Of a stretch of 64,000 bases of DNA, positions 1 to 8,216 are shown piece after piece. How positions within the stretch are numbered: position 1 is the first letter of the stretch; the number at the start of each line of letters is the position of its first letter. Origin of the DNA: an uncultured Clostridia bacterium (lineage in GTDB: Bacteria > Bacillota > Clostridia > Oscillospirales > Acutalibacteraceae); NCBI GenBank assembly GCA_947632335.1, contig CANROX010000002.1, forward strand, positions 1-64,000, written 5' to 3'. The notes beneath the pieces are model-generated. The model was given only the letters and a program-made list of their open reading frames with translations. It ran no database searches and was not told where the DNA came from. The position numbers were made by a program, and so were the translations under genes.

Positions 1-153
1 GTATGTTGCTTAATTTTTTTATACTATCTACCACACAGGTCTTTTTTGTGCTGTCCGTACAATTTGGGGCAGGTCACCTATGGTACAGCTCTTTTGTTTA
101 CAAAAAAATCCTTTGATGATATAATATCCTGTAGAAAAAAGGGAGGAATGAAA

Positions 154-792
154 ATGGCGAAAAAATCCGTCAATGCAGGTGCATTGATTTTCCGCACAGT
201 TTATGTTACCTTGGGGATTATAGGGATAATTGACAGTCTGGGCTGGTTTCATCTTGCCTACCGAGGCGACTGGTATGTGTACTATACAAACCTTTCAAAC
301 TATATTTGTTTCGGTATTATGTTTGCATCTCTCGTGGCAGAGGCCAGGGGAAAAAGCGTTGTACTTCCAAGGTTCAGATTTTATGCACTTGTTATGATAT
401 TTGTAACACTTTTTGTGTATAATTTTCTGCTTGCAGACGAGAGAACTCTTTACACCTATTTCTCTGATATTACATGTACTCTTTTCCACTGCGTACTTCC
501 GATTATGTTTTTCGTGGACTGGTTGTTTTTCTGCAAGAGAAAATGTCTGAAAGTGGTGGACCCGTTGCTTTCAACAGTAATGCCCCTTATGTATGTGGCA
601 TTTATTGCAGTGAGGGGCAGTATTATTAACGGGGAAGCAAAAAATATTGTGGTCTATCCCTACTACTTTTTAGATGTAAATAAACTGGGTTACGGAGGAT
701 TTTTTACATGGGTAGGTATTCTTGTGGGAATTTTTATTGCCCTGGGGTATCTGCTATATATTGTGGATAAATCAAATATAGGCAGAAGGTAA
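154..792 (+). CDS. Pr6Pr-like integral membrane protein
   Basis: A 212-residue protein with about six hydrophobic segments, a short basic N-terminus and a basic C-terminal end. The Tyr-Thr-Asn-Leu-Ser-Asn stretch near residue 45 and the overall membrane layout fit the Pr6Pr (FAR-17a/AIG1-like) family of unknown function. The ATG at 154 is preferred because GGGAGG lies 7 bases upstream. The reading frame is open further upstream, but that part has no ribosome-binding site. It stands alone and ends in a shared hairpin before the convergent tatD. Family assignment is from memory of the motif pattern; no substrate can be inferred. Confidence 0.75.
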   Translation: MAKKSVNAGALIFRTVYVTLGIIGIIDSLGWFHLAYRGDWYVYYTNLSNYICFGIMFASLVAEARGKSVVLPRFRFYALVMIFVTLFVYNFLLADERTLYTYFSDITCTLFHCVLPIMFFVDWLFFCKRKCLKVVDPLLSTVMPLMYVAFIAVRGSIINGEAKNIVVYPYYFLDVNKLGYGGFFTWVGILVGIFIALGYLLYIVDKSNIGRR

Positions 793-793
793 A

Positions 794-820
794 GGGTTGT
801 ATCAAAAGATACAACCCCTT
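794..820. terminator. Bidirectional hairpin terminator
   Basis: A 10-bp perfect stem (GGGTTGTATC with GATACAACCC, loop AAAA) lies between the convergent ends of the membrane protein gene and tatD. It can serve both transcripts; the flanking T/A tracts are short. Confidence 0.7.
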
Positions 821-822
821 CT

Positions 823-1587
823 CTATATACTGTATAAATTTTTTGCGTTTTCAGCGGTAATATCCAGTACCTGCTGTGCTGTCATACCCCGCAGTTCCCC
901 GATTTTTTCCGCTATATAGGGGATAAGTGTGCTGTCGTTTCTTTTGCCCCTCATGGGAACAGGAGCAAGGTACGGCGCATCAGTTTCAAGCACAAGTCTG
1001 TCCATAGGAACAGCTTTGGCAACCTGAAGGGGTACTCTGGCATTTTTAAAGGTAACTACCCCTCCCAGGGAAATATACATTCCGATTTTTATAATTTCCT
1101 TCAGCATTTCCACACTACCGCTGAAACAGTGCAGAAGTCCCTGGGGCTTGTAATATCTAAGCAACTCCATTGTGTCGCCGTGAGCCTCTCTGTCGTGAAA
1201 AACTACAGGCATATCAAGGTCCTTTGCAAGGGCAAGCTGTTCTTTGACAACTTTCATTTGTATATCCTTTGGAATATCCCAATGATAGTCCAGCCCGATT
1301 TCTCCAACAGCAACAATTTTTTTATTCCTGGACGCCGTTGCTATCTGCTGAATATAGTCCTCCGGCAGGGGGGTATCAAGACATTCCGGATGAATACCCG
1401 CCGTACCGTAAATATAGTCATATTCTTTACAGTAGGAAAGAACCTGTTTTAAATTGTTAAGGTCTGTGGCGTTTGTTACTATACCCGTTACGCCTTTTTT
1501 CGGCAGGGTATCAAGGACTTCTTTCCTGTCCTCATTAAACCACCGGTCGTCGTAGTGACAATGAGCGTCAAAAATATTTGTATACAT
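823..1587 (-). CDS. tatD: TatD family metal-dependent hydrolase (DNase)
   Basis: A 254-residue amidohydrolase-fold nuclease. The metal-binding motifs are all visible: DAHCHYDD at the N-terminus, GEIGLDYHW near residue 90, HDREAHGDT, LHCFSGS and LETDAPYLAP. TatD proteins are 3'-5' exonucleases or DNases with a two-metal site. The ATG at 1587 was chosen because AAGAGGA precedes it and the conserved first strand begins right there; the longer open frame runs into metG. It follows metG by 55 bp in the same direction, a very common pairing in Firmicutes (metG-tatD), so it is probably co-transcribed, with a weak hairpin between them. Confidence 0.93.
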   Translation of the reverse strand: MYTNIFDAHCHYDDRWFNEDRKEVLDTLPKKGVTGIVTNATDLNNLKQVLSYCKEYDYIYGTAGIHPECLDTPLPEDYIQQIATASRNKKIVAVGEIGLDYHWDIPKDIQMKVVKEQLALAKDLDMPVVFHDREAHGDTMELLRYYKPQGLLHCFSGSVEMLKEIIKIGMYISLGGVVTFKNARVPLQVAKAVPMDRLVLETDAPYLAPVPMRGKRNDSTLIPYIAEKIGELRGMTAQQVLDITAENAKNLYSI

Positions 1588-1606
1588 AACATTCCTCTTA
1601 ATGAAA

Positions 1607-1628
1607 AGCCATTGGATAACCAATGGCC
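1607..1628 (-). terminator. Weak intergenic hairpin between metG and tatD
   Basis: On the minus strand GGCCATTGG pairs with CCAATGGC across a TTAT loop and is followed by TTTTC. It may reduce transcription into tatD or act as an mRNA processing site. Confidence 0.4.
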
Positions 1629-1642
1629 TTAGTTTTAAAATA

Positions 1643-3598
1643 TTAACTGATATGACTGCCCGGTGGAATGTTATCGTCAACAAAGATAACATCAACGCTG
1701 TCCCCATGGCTTGCGGCAAGTATCATACCGTTACTGTCAACTCCACATAGTCTTGCAGGTTTAAGGTTGGAAACAAGAATTACCTTTCTTCCCACAAGTT
1801 CATCGGGTGTATAGTAGGGGGAGATACCGGAGGCAACTGTCCTTTCCTCTTCTCCGTCAAAGACAGTGAGTTTCAGGAGTTTCCTGGACTTTTTAATTGG
1901 CTCGCAGTCCTTAATATGGGCAACTTTAAGTTCCACCTTGGTAAAGTCTTCAATGCCAATCTGTGCAACGCCCTCAATCTTTTCTTCCTTTTCTTTTTCC
2001 TCTGTCTTGTCAGAGCCTTTCTGCTGTTTTGCATATATTTCAGCAAGGAGTTTTTCAGTATCCAGTCTTGAGAAAAGGGGAACAGCTTTGCCTAACTTTA
2101 TGCCCGGCTCAAGTCCGCCAAAGCCTGCAAGGCTTTCATAGTCTTTATTTGTGCAGTTAAGCTGTTCCATAATTTTATCGGAGGTTTCCGGCATAAAGGG
2201 TGAAAGTAAAACACCTAAGAAACGAATACCCTCAAGAAGATTGTAAAGCACGGTTCCCAGTCTTTCCCTTTTACTTTCCTCCTTAGCAAGTACCCAGGGC
2301 ATTGTTTCATCAATGTATTTATTAAGGCGCTTTGCATAGGCAAGAATTGTATCCAAAGTGTCTGCAACCCTGTAGGTTTTAAGAAGTTTGTCAATGTTCT
2401 TTACTGTGTCGGTAGCCATGGTTTTTATTTCAAAGTCCAGTATATCCTCTGCTGTAGGGGACTGAACAATACCGTCAAAGTATTTATTGTTCATGGCTAT
2501 TGTACGGTTGACAAGATTACCAAGTGTATTGGCAAGGTCGGAATTATACCTTTCAAAGACAGTTTCATATGTGATAGAACCGTCTGAAGTGTAGGGCATT
2601 TCCGAAAGGAGATAATACCTTACGGCGTCTACGCCAATGAGTTTTACAAGGTCATCAGCATAGATAACATTACCTCGGGATTTGCTCATTTTATCCTGAC
2701 CAAAAAGGAGCCATGGGTGACCGAATACCTGTTTTGGCAGGGGTTCTCCCAATGCCATAAGCATAATGGGCCAGTAAATAGTGTGAAAACGAAGAATATC
2801 CTTGCCGATAATGTGAACATCGGCAGGCCAGTATTTTCTATAGTTATCGCTGTTGTCACCGCAGTCATAGCCCAAAGCGGTAATGTAGTTTGAAAGTGCG
2901 TCAATCCACACATAGACAACATGCTTGTCATCAAAATCAACGGGAATACCCCACTTGAAAGATGTACGGCTTACGCATAAATCCTGTAAACCCGGCTTAA
3001 TGAAGTTGTTGACCATTTCCTTTTTTCGGCTTTCGGGATAAATAAAATCCGGATTGCTTTCAATATATTCTTCAAGCTGTTTTTGGTATTTGGAGAGTTT
3101 GAAGAAGTATGCCTCCTCCTTAGCCTCCTTAACTTCTCTGCCGCAGTCGGGGCATTTGCCGTCTACAAGCTGGCTTTCTGTCCAAAAGCTCTCACAGGGG
3201 GTGCAGTAAAGTCCCTGATATTCACCTTTGTAAATATCCCCCTGCTGGTATAACTTCTTAAATATTTTCTGAACAGCCTTTTGGTGGCTGTGGTCGGTAG
3301 TCCTTATAAAATAGTCATAGGTTGTGTTGAGCAAATCGCAAATATCCTTTATTTCCCCTGCTACTTTGTCAACATATTCCTTAGGAGTAACTCCTGCCTC
3401 TTTGGCATAATCTTCAATTTTCTGACCATGCTCGTCAGTACCTGTGCAGAAAAATACATCATAGCCCTGCATTCGCTTATACCTTGCAATGGCGTCAGTC
3501 ATAACAATTTCATAGCTGTTGCCGATATGAGGTTTCCTTGAGGTGTATGCAATGGCGGTTGTAATATAAAATTTTTCACCGTGGCATTTTTTACACAT
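1643..3598 (-). CDS. metG: Methionyl-tRNA synthetase
   Basis: A 651-residue class I synthetase that charges tRNA-Met and the initiator tRNA with methionine. Near residue 23 is the PHIGN form of the HIGH motif; at about 130-160 is a four-cysteine zinc knuckle (CTPCESFW and CPDCGREV); near 302 is the KMSKS loop (KMSKSRGN). The anticodon-binding helical domain follows, then a lysine/glutamate-rich linker, then a C-terminal tRNA-binding/dimerisation OB domain (about 546-651). The ATG at 3598 has AAGGAG 8 bases upstream; a GTG at 3607 touches the ribosome-binding site and is unlikely. It is first in an operon with tatD, and divergent from the initiator tRNA gene about 225 bp away. Confidence 0.97.
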   Translation of the reverse strand: MCKKCHGEKFYITTAIAYTSRKPHIGNSYEIVMTDAIARYKRMQGYDVFFCTGTDEHGQKIEDYAKEAGVTPKEYVDKVAGEIKDICDLLNTTYDYFIRTTDHSHQKAVQKIFKKLYQQGDIYKGEYQGLYCTPCESFWTESQLVDGKCPDCGREVKEAKEEAYFFKLSKYQKQLEEYIESNPDFIYPESRKKEMVNNFIKPGLQDLCVSRTSFKWGIPVDFDDKHVVYVWIDALSNYITALGYDCGDNSDNYRKYWPADVHIIGKDILRFHTIYWPIMLMALGEPLPKQVFGHPWLLFGQDKMSKSRGNVIYADDLVKLIGVDAVRYYLLSEMPYTSDGSITYETVFERYNSDLANTLGNLVNRTIAMNNKYFDGIVQSPTAEDILDFEIKTMATDTVKNIDKLLKTYRVADTLDTILAYAKRLNKYIDETMPWVLAKEESKRERLGTVLYNLLEGIRFLGVLLSPFMPETSDKIMEQLNCTNKDYESLAGFGGLEPGIKLGKAVPLFSRLDTEKLLAEIYAKQQKGSDKTEEKEKEEKIEGVAQIGIEDFTKVELKVAHIKDCEPIKKSRKLLKLTVFDGEEERTVASGISPYYTPDELVGRKVILVSNLKPARLCGVDSNGMILAASHGDSVDVIFVDDNIPPGSHIS

Positions 3599-3648
3599 AA
3601 TACTCACTCCTTTTAAAATTGTCTTTGTGCATAAACACTTTGAACATA

Positions 3649-3677
3649 ATTATATCAAATCATATGGCAAAATGCAA
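3649..3677 (-). promoter_or_regulatory. Promoter of metG-tatD
   Basis: On the minus strand TTGCAT (3672-3677) and TATAAT (3649-3654) are separated by 17 bases. No T-box-like structure fits in the short leader of about 40 bases. Confidence 0.75.
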
Positions 3678-3755
3678 TTATTTGAATTTATTTTATCAGA
3701 AATACAGAAATAAAAATAGTAAAATATGTCGACAAAACCTTACAAAATAAAACCC

Positions 3756-3784
3756 TTGACAAAACAATGCGTATTTGCTATACT
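3756..3784 (+). promoter_or_regulatory. Promoter of the initiator tRNA gene
   Basis: Consensus TTGACA (3756-3761), 17-base spacer, TATACT (3779-3784). A near-ideal vegetative promoter, as expected for a tRNA gene. Confidence 0.85.
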
Positions 3785-3823
3785 ATATGTGCACCAAGCG
3801 GCTTGGTGTGTTTTTATGAATAT

Positions 3824-3900
<77 letters not shown>

Positions 3901-3906
3901 CCAAAG

Positions 3907-3945
3907 AATGGCTTAAACAAAATGTTTAAGCCATTTCTTTTTTTC
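3907..3945 (+). terminator. Terminator of the initiator tRNA gene
   Basis: A 13-bp stem (AATGGCTTAAACA with TGTTTAAGCCATT) followed by a T-rich run. Confidence 0.85.
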
Positions 3946-3955
3946 TAAGGGAAAG

Positions 3956-3994
3956 GAAAAAGCCAATAAATTTCTTTGCAGAAACTTATTGGCT
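3956..3994 (-). terminator. Terminator of the PepSY gene
   Basis: On the minus strand AGCCAATAA pairs with TTATTGGCT and runs into TTTTTCC, just downstream of the PepSY stop codon. Confidence 0.7.
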
Positions 3995-4034
3995 CAAAGT
4001 TAGGAAAAGCGGTATGTCAAATTAATTTAATCCT

Positions 4035-5282
4035 TTAATCATCAATATCGGAATCGTGTTCTATAATTTTTCCGTTTAATGCGTTAATGGTATATTCGTA
4101 TTCCATTCCGTTTTTATAAAACTCAATTTCATATACTGTATAGCCGTCGTCGTGGTCGAGCTTTGCCTTTGAAAAAGCAACATCTGAAACAGAAAATCCT
4201 GCGTGACCCACTGCAATAGACTTTGCTTTGTCTAATCCGATGTATTTGCTGTTACCGGAAGTATTTCCGTTATTTGTATTTGGTTTTTCTGCTTTTTTCA
4301 AAGGTTCAGATTCCCTGCTGCGTACAGCGCCTGTTTTGGCGTTAATTTCGTAATCATATTCATATGAAGAAGTATAAAACTCAATATCGTACACAAGGAT
4401 TCCGTCGTCATAGTCCGGCTTTGCCTTTGTAAATGTGGCATTGGACTCTGATACTCCTGCGTCAGCAAGGGCAATGCTTTTTGCTTTTGCCAGAGAAACC
4501 TTGTCATTAGTATTATTCTGGGGTTTATTTTCAGAATTATTTTGTGGTTTGCTTTGGTTTTTATCTTCAGTTTTATTCTGAAGATTATTTTGGTTTTCGT
4601 TTTGAGAGTTGTTGTGAGTTTTATTTTCACTTACATTTTCAGGTGTGTTATCAACATCATTTTGAACAGCAGGGGCCTTGGTTGCTTTTGTGCTGTCAGT
4701 AGGTCTTTGTACCCTAAGCTCACTGCTTTTGCTATAGATTTTACCGGTATTTGCGTTTATTTCATACTCAAATTCCTTATCATTTGCATAAAACTCAAGG
4801 TCATAAACAGAATTACCGTCTTCCATATCCAGCCTTTCCTTTACAAAGGTTACATCTGAAACATTTAATCCTGCATCGGAAACAGCAGTTTCCTTTGCGT
4901 CGTCCATAGTAATCTTAGGAGAAACTGTAACATTTTTTCCGTCTGTGCCGATAAGCTCAACTTCCCTTTTAACTACTGACCCGTCGGAGGCTTTAATCAG
5001 ATATTCGTATTCCGAGTCGTCGGCTACAAACTCTACAGCGTATACAAACTGCCCTTGCTCGAAATCAAATTCTGCCCTTGCCCTTTTAGCTGAGGTAGGG
5101 TCAACTCCCGCATCTGCAAATGCAAAGTTCATGGCGTTTTCAGCTCCGATTGAGGAGCTTTCCGCAACAGCGCTTACTGCAAACACGGTGCCTGCGCAGA
5201 GTACGGCAAGAATACCCACCATGCAGATAATGGTTATGACTGTTTTTTTAGGGGTTGAAAATAAATTTTTAATTTTACTCAT
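4035..5282 (-). CDS. Membrane-anchored protein with four PepSY domains
   Basis: A 415-residue protein: basic N-terminus, one hydrophobic segment (about residues 14-36, probably an uncleaved anchor or signal), then two PepSY-like repeats (about 45-195), a 65-residue Asn/Gln/Lys-rich linker, and two more repeats (about 265-415). Each repeat has the DDG-x-x-VY-x-IEFY ... YEYEIN-x-x-x-G core of PepSY domains. PepSY domains are often linked to inhibition of peptidases and occur as envelope accessory proteins. It lies 83 bp downstream of a histidine kinase/response regulator pair in the same direction and carries direct repeats in its promoter, so it is probably the target of that system. The ligand is unknown. 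Confidence 0.88.
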   Translation of the reverse strand: MSKIKNLFSTPKKTVITIICMVGILAVLCAGTVFAVSAVAESSSIGAENAMNFAFADAGVDPTSAKRARAEFDFEQGQFVYAVEFVADDSEYEYLIKASDGSVVKREVELIGTDGKNVTVSPKITMDDAKETAVSDAGLNVSDVTFVKERLDMEDGNSVYDLEFYANDKEFEYEINANTGKIYSKSSELRVQRPTDSTKATKAPAVQNDVDNTPENVSENKTHNNSQNENQNNLQNKTEDKNQSKPQNNSENKPQNNTNDKVSLAKAKSIALADAGVSESNATFTKAKPDYDDGILVYDIEFYTSSYEYDYEINAKTGAVRSRESEPLKKAEKPNTNNGNTSGNSKYIGLDKAKSIAVGHAGFSVSDVAFSKAKLDHDDGYTVYEIEFYKNGMEYEYTINALNGKIIEHDSDIDD

Positions 5283-5310
5283 GGATTACATCTCCTTTCA
5301 TCTTGATTAC

Positions 5311-5341
5311 AGTATAAAAGAGAAACATTAAAAAAACATTA
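5311..5341 (-). promoter_or_regulatory. PepSY gene promoter with tandem regulator-like repeats
   Basis: Minus-strand -10 box TATACT (5311-5316). Two direct copies of TAATGTTT (plus-strand 5323-5330 and 5334-5341), spaced 11 bp, cover the position where a -35 box would be. Such a layout fits activation by an OmpR/PhoB-type regulator, and the encoded regulator is the gene pair just upstream. Inference only. Confidence 0.5.
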
Positions 5342-5365
5342 GAAAAATTAAGAAATTTAAAAAAA

Positions 5366-6763
5366 TTATAAAATTACAGTAAATTTACTGCCTTTGTTAA
5401 TTTCACTGCTTACAGTGATTTCTCCGCCGTGAAAGCGGGCTATTTCCCCGGCCATAGAAAGTCCCAGTCCAACCCCTTCGCCGGAATGGGAATTGTCCGA
5501 CTGATAAAATCTTTGAAAAATTTTATCCTGCTCACCTTTGGCAATACCTATTCCGTCGTCTTTTACGGATAAGTGTATTTTTTGAGCCTCTCTGTTCAGG
5601 CAAACCCAAATATGACCGTTTTGATTTCCGTAACGGTAGGCGTTGCTTATAAGATTTATCAGAAGTCGGGATAAAAGGAGACGGTTGCCTGTAAATACAA
5701 TACCTTTTTCAGCCTCAAAATCAAGTTTTATATTTTTTTCTCTTATGAGCGCCATATCTTGACAGACCGAGGAAACCAGTTCAGTCATATCTATAGTTTC
5801 CATGGGATATTTTTCACTTCCCGCCTCCATACGGGTAAAGTCCAGCATATCGTTAATCATTTTTGACATTTTCTGACTTTGACGGCTGATAACTTTTAAT
5901 GCCCTTTCATATTCCTCCTCAGACATAGGTTTTTCCAGAGCAAGCTCACATTGTGCCGAAATTACGGACATAGGAGTTCTAAGTTCGTGGGAGGCGTCTG
6001 AAATAAACCGACGCTGGGTTTCAAAGGACTTATCCAGTTTGTCAAAGGTATCGTTAAATGTGCCGGCAAGCTGATGAAGTTCATCATTTCCATAGCCAAG
6101 CTCAATGCGTTTTTTTAAATCGTTTTTCTGTCCGATTTGTTTTGCTGTTTCGGAAATTTTTTGAATTGGTCTTAACATTCTTTTTACAAGAAAATACCCG
6201 CCTATACAGGATATGAGCAGGATAGCAGGCAAGAGAATAAGGGAGATGCGGGTTATTGTTGACATCTGCATATCTCCCTGTTTTTCCGATACAACTCCCC
6301 TAATCCAAAGTCCGTTAAGACCTTTCAAGGTCAGCCTGCGGTCAAAAATATAGTAGGTCACACCCTCTGAGTCTATGCTTTGAATTTGGGAATCCTTAAA
6401 TGGTGTACCGTATGTTGCCCTTGAAACAGGATTTTCTCCGTACAGAAGATTGGATTCGGAGCTGTATAATGCGGTATAAACTCCGTTTACTTCGTTTAGA
6501 AAATCATCGTTCACCTCAAGATAACCCGATTCAAATTCAAGAAAATGGCTGTTATCCCTGTCTGTATCTGTACTGTCAAGGGAAGTATGATACCTAAACT
6601 CATCATAATTATTTTCAACGGTTTCAATCAGATTATCCCTTATAGTCTTTTGCAAAATTTGATTGCTCACCGACAATATGGAAATATAGGTGAAAGAAAC
6701 CACAATCAAAAGTGCCACGCTGAACCACAGGGTAATTTTATAACGCAGAGAGAGTTTTCTCAT
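5366..6763 (-). CDS. Sensor histidine kinase (HAMP, HisKA, HATPase)
   Basis: A 465-residue two-pass membrane kinase. TM1 is at about 11-31, followed by an extracellular sensor domain of about 140 residues, TM2 at about 171-193, HAMP at about 194-245, the HisKA phospho-acceptor box SDASHELRTP (His near 259), then the ATPase with N box (NLISNAYRYG), G1 (DDGIGIA) and G2 (GVGLGLS). Its start overlaps the response regulator stop by 4 bases (ATGA), so the two are translationally coupled. The sensor domain has no motif I recognise. It probably controls the downstream PepSY gene. Confidence 0.93.
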   Translation of the reverse strand: MRKLSLRYKITLWFSVALLIVVSFTYISILSVSNQILQKTIRDNLIETVENNYDEFRYHTSLDSTDTDRDNSHFLEFESGYLEVNDDFLNEVNGVYTALYSSESNLLYGENPVSRATYGTPFKDSQIQSIDSEGVTYYIFDRRLTLKGLNGLWIRGVVSEKQGDMQMSTITRISLILLPAILLISCIGGYFLVKRMLRPIQKISETAKQIGQKNDLKKRIELGYGNDELHQLAGTFNDTFDKLDKSFETQRRFISDASHELRTPMSVISAQCELALEKPMSEEEYERALKVISRQSQKMSKMINDMLDFTRMEAGSEKYPMETIDMTELVSSVCQDMALIREKNIKLDFEAEKGIVFTGNRLLLSRLLINLISNAYRYGNQNGHIWVCLNREAQKIHLSVKDDGIGIAKGEQDKIFQRFYQSDNSHSGEGVGLGLSMAGEIARFHGGEITVSSEINKGSKFTVIL

Positions 6764-7440
6764 AACTGCTCTTCCTTTCTGATGACATATCCGCTGCCCC
6801 GAACGGTATGGATAAGTTTTACGGAAAAGCCGCCGTCAATTTTTTTGCGAAGATAGCTTATGTATACATCTACCACATTGGTACCGCCCTCATAGTTAAA
6901 ATTCCAGATATGATTTTCAATTTTCTCTCTGGAAAGCACAATTCCCTGATTATTCATCAGATATTCAAGGAGAGCATATTCCTTTGCGGAAAGGTCTATT
7001 TTTTTATCCCCCCGCTTGACAATATGGGAGGCACAGTCGAGGGTAAGGTCTGCAATACGCAGAACATTACTGACCCTGCCAAAGGAGGTTCTTGTCATTG
7101 CCCTGAGGCGTGCCGATAATTCCTCGAGGGAAAAGGGTTTGACCAGATAATCATTTGCCCCGCTGTCAAGTCCTTTAACACGGTCCTCAACGGCGTCACG
7201 GGCGGTGAGAAGTATTACAGGGGTTGTTTTCCCTCGGTTCCGCAGTTTTTGCAAAACTGTAAGGCCGTCTGTTTTAGGCATCATAATGTCAAGAATTATG
7301 GCGTCGTAATCCGTATATGACAAAATATCCAGCGCTTCTTCTCCGTCAAAACAACTGTCAACGCTGTATCCGTCCAAGGTGAGTTTTTGTGTTATAATAT
7401 TATTTAGGTCACGCTGGTCCTCGGCAAGTAAAATCCGCAT
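6760..7440 (-). CDS. OmpR/PhoB-family response regulator
   Basis: A 226-residue regulator with an N-terminal receiver domain (acidic pocket E7/D8, phospho-acceptor Asp51 in IILDIMMPK, conserved Thr and Lys in LLTARDA and VKPF) and a C-terminal winged helix (about 128-224; SAKEYALLEYL and DVYISYLRKKID). AAAGGAG lies 7 bases before the ATG. First gene of the regulator-kinase-PepSY set. Regulators of this family bind tandem direct repeats about 10-11 bp apart, which are seen before the PepSY gene. Confidence 0.95.
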   Translation of the reverse strand: MRILLAEDQRDLNNIITQKLTLDGYSVDSCFDGEEALDILSYTDYDAIILDIMMPKTDGLTVLQKLRNRGKTTPVILLTARDAVEDRVKGLDSGANDYLVKPFSLEELSARLRAMTRTSFGRVSNVLRIADLTLDCASHIVKRGDKKIDLSAKEYALLEYLMNNQGIVLSREKIENHIWNFNYEGGTNVVDVYISYLRKKIDGGFSVKLIHTVRGSGYVIRKEEQL

Positions 7441-7514
7441 AAGTTTCTCCTTTCCTGTTTGTTTCCACTAAAAATTCTGGTATATTAATATAACGATTAC
7501 AGCTTATTTGGAAT

Positions 7515-8051
7515 TTAATAATCTCCCTTTTTAACCACCTTTTTTACATACTTAAAAGCCTCTTTTTCGCCCTGTTCTGCAAGGATTGTAAGCATTTTTT
7601 CCAGTTCCTTGGCGGTGTCCTTGTGCATATAGAATTTTGCACGCCCCCTATTAAAATAATCCAGGGGGTGGCGGTTGGTATAGTTTTCACCATTATAGGT
7701 TTTGCTGGCGGCAATTCTGTCGCAGAACATTTCTGCAAGATATTTTGCAGGCATTTTTACAGGCTCAACAGTTTTGGTCTTAATGTTAATATCCGTCCAA
7801 TATTCGTAGTGGTGGCGGTTTCTGCCCTTGTGGTGCATCCATGCCCTTGAGTAGCCATAATTTTCTCTTTCCAGCTCGTTTGGACTCCTTGTACCCACAT
7901 AGAATTTAGCCCCCGGCAAAAACTCTGTAGGACTGTATTTTGACAAATCGTGAAAAAGTCCCTGCCAGAAAATCCCCGAGTGATAGCAATTCCGGATAAC
8001 CTTATGTCTATGTTTTGTAATTGTTTTAAAATGTCCCCAGACACTTGCCAT
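7515..8051 (-). CDS. DUF5662 family protein
   Basis: A 178-residue soluble protein rich in His and aromatic residues. A conserved HDLSKYSPTEF stretch near residue 35 and an MHHKGRNRHHYEYW block near 70 fit the DUF5662 family, whose function is not established; the clustered His/Asp residues suggest a metal site. The ATG at 8051 is used because CGGAG lies 10 bases upstream; the open frame extends further but without a ribosome-binding site. It is a single-gene unit, divergent from the L,D-transpeptidase gene. Confidence 0.75.
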   Translation of the reverse strand: MASVWGHFKTITKHRHKVIRNCYHSGIFWQGLFHDLSKYSPTEFLPGAKFYVGTRSPNELERENYGYSRAWMHHKGRNRHHYEYWTDINIKTKTVEPVKMPAKYLAEMFCDRIAASKTYNGENYTNRHPLDYFNRGRAKFYMHKDTAKELEKMLTILAEQGEKEAFKYVKKVVKKGDY

Positions 8052-8166
8052 TTTATCAACTCCGTAGTTATTCTTTGCTGTTTTATTCATTATATCATAT
8101 TTTATAAACAAACATCAATAAAACAAATTTTTTGCAATAATCAATATTTTTAATTCTTAGTACCTG

Positions 8167-8195
8167 TTTACAAATTCGAGCTCTTATAGTATTAT
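8167..8195 (+). promoter_or_regulatory. Promoter of the L,D-transpeptidase gene
   Basis: TTTACA (8167-8172), 17-base spacer, TATTAT (8190-8195). Confidence 0.55.
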
Positions 8196-8216
8196 TATAG
8201 AGTTAGGAGAATTAAT

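Noticed and set aside
46..153. N-terminal extension of the Pr6Pr-like protein
   Set aside because: No ribosome-binding site upstream; GGGAGG directly precedes the ATG at 154.
1588..1719. Longer start for TatD inside metG
   Set aside because: The extra 44 residues are not part of the family, and AAGAGGA marks the ATG at 1587.
3601..3660. T-box riboswitch before metG
   Set aside because: The leader is too short and lacks the T-box sequence.
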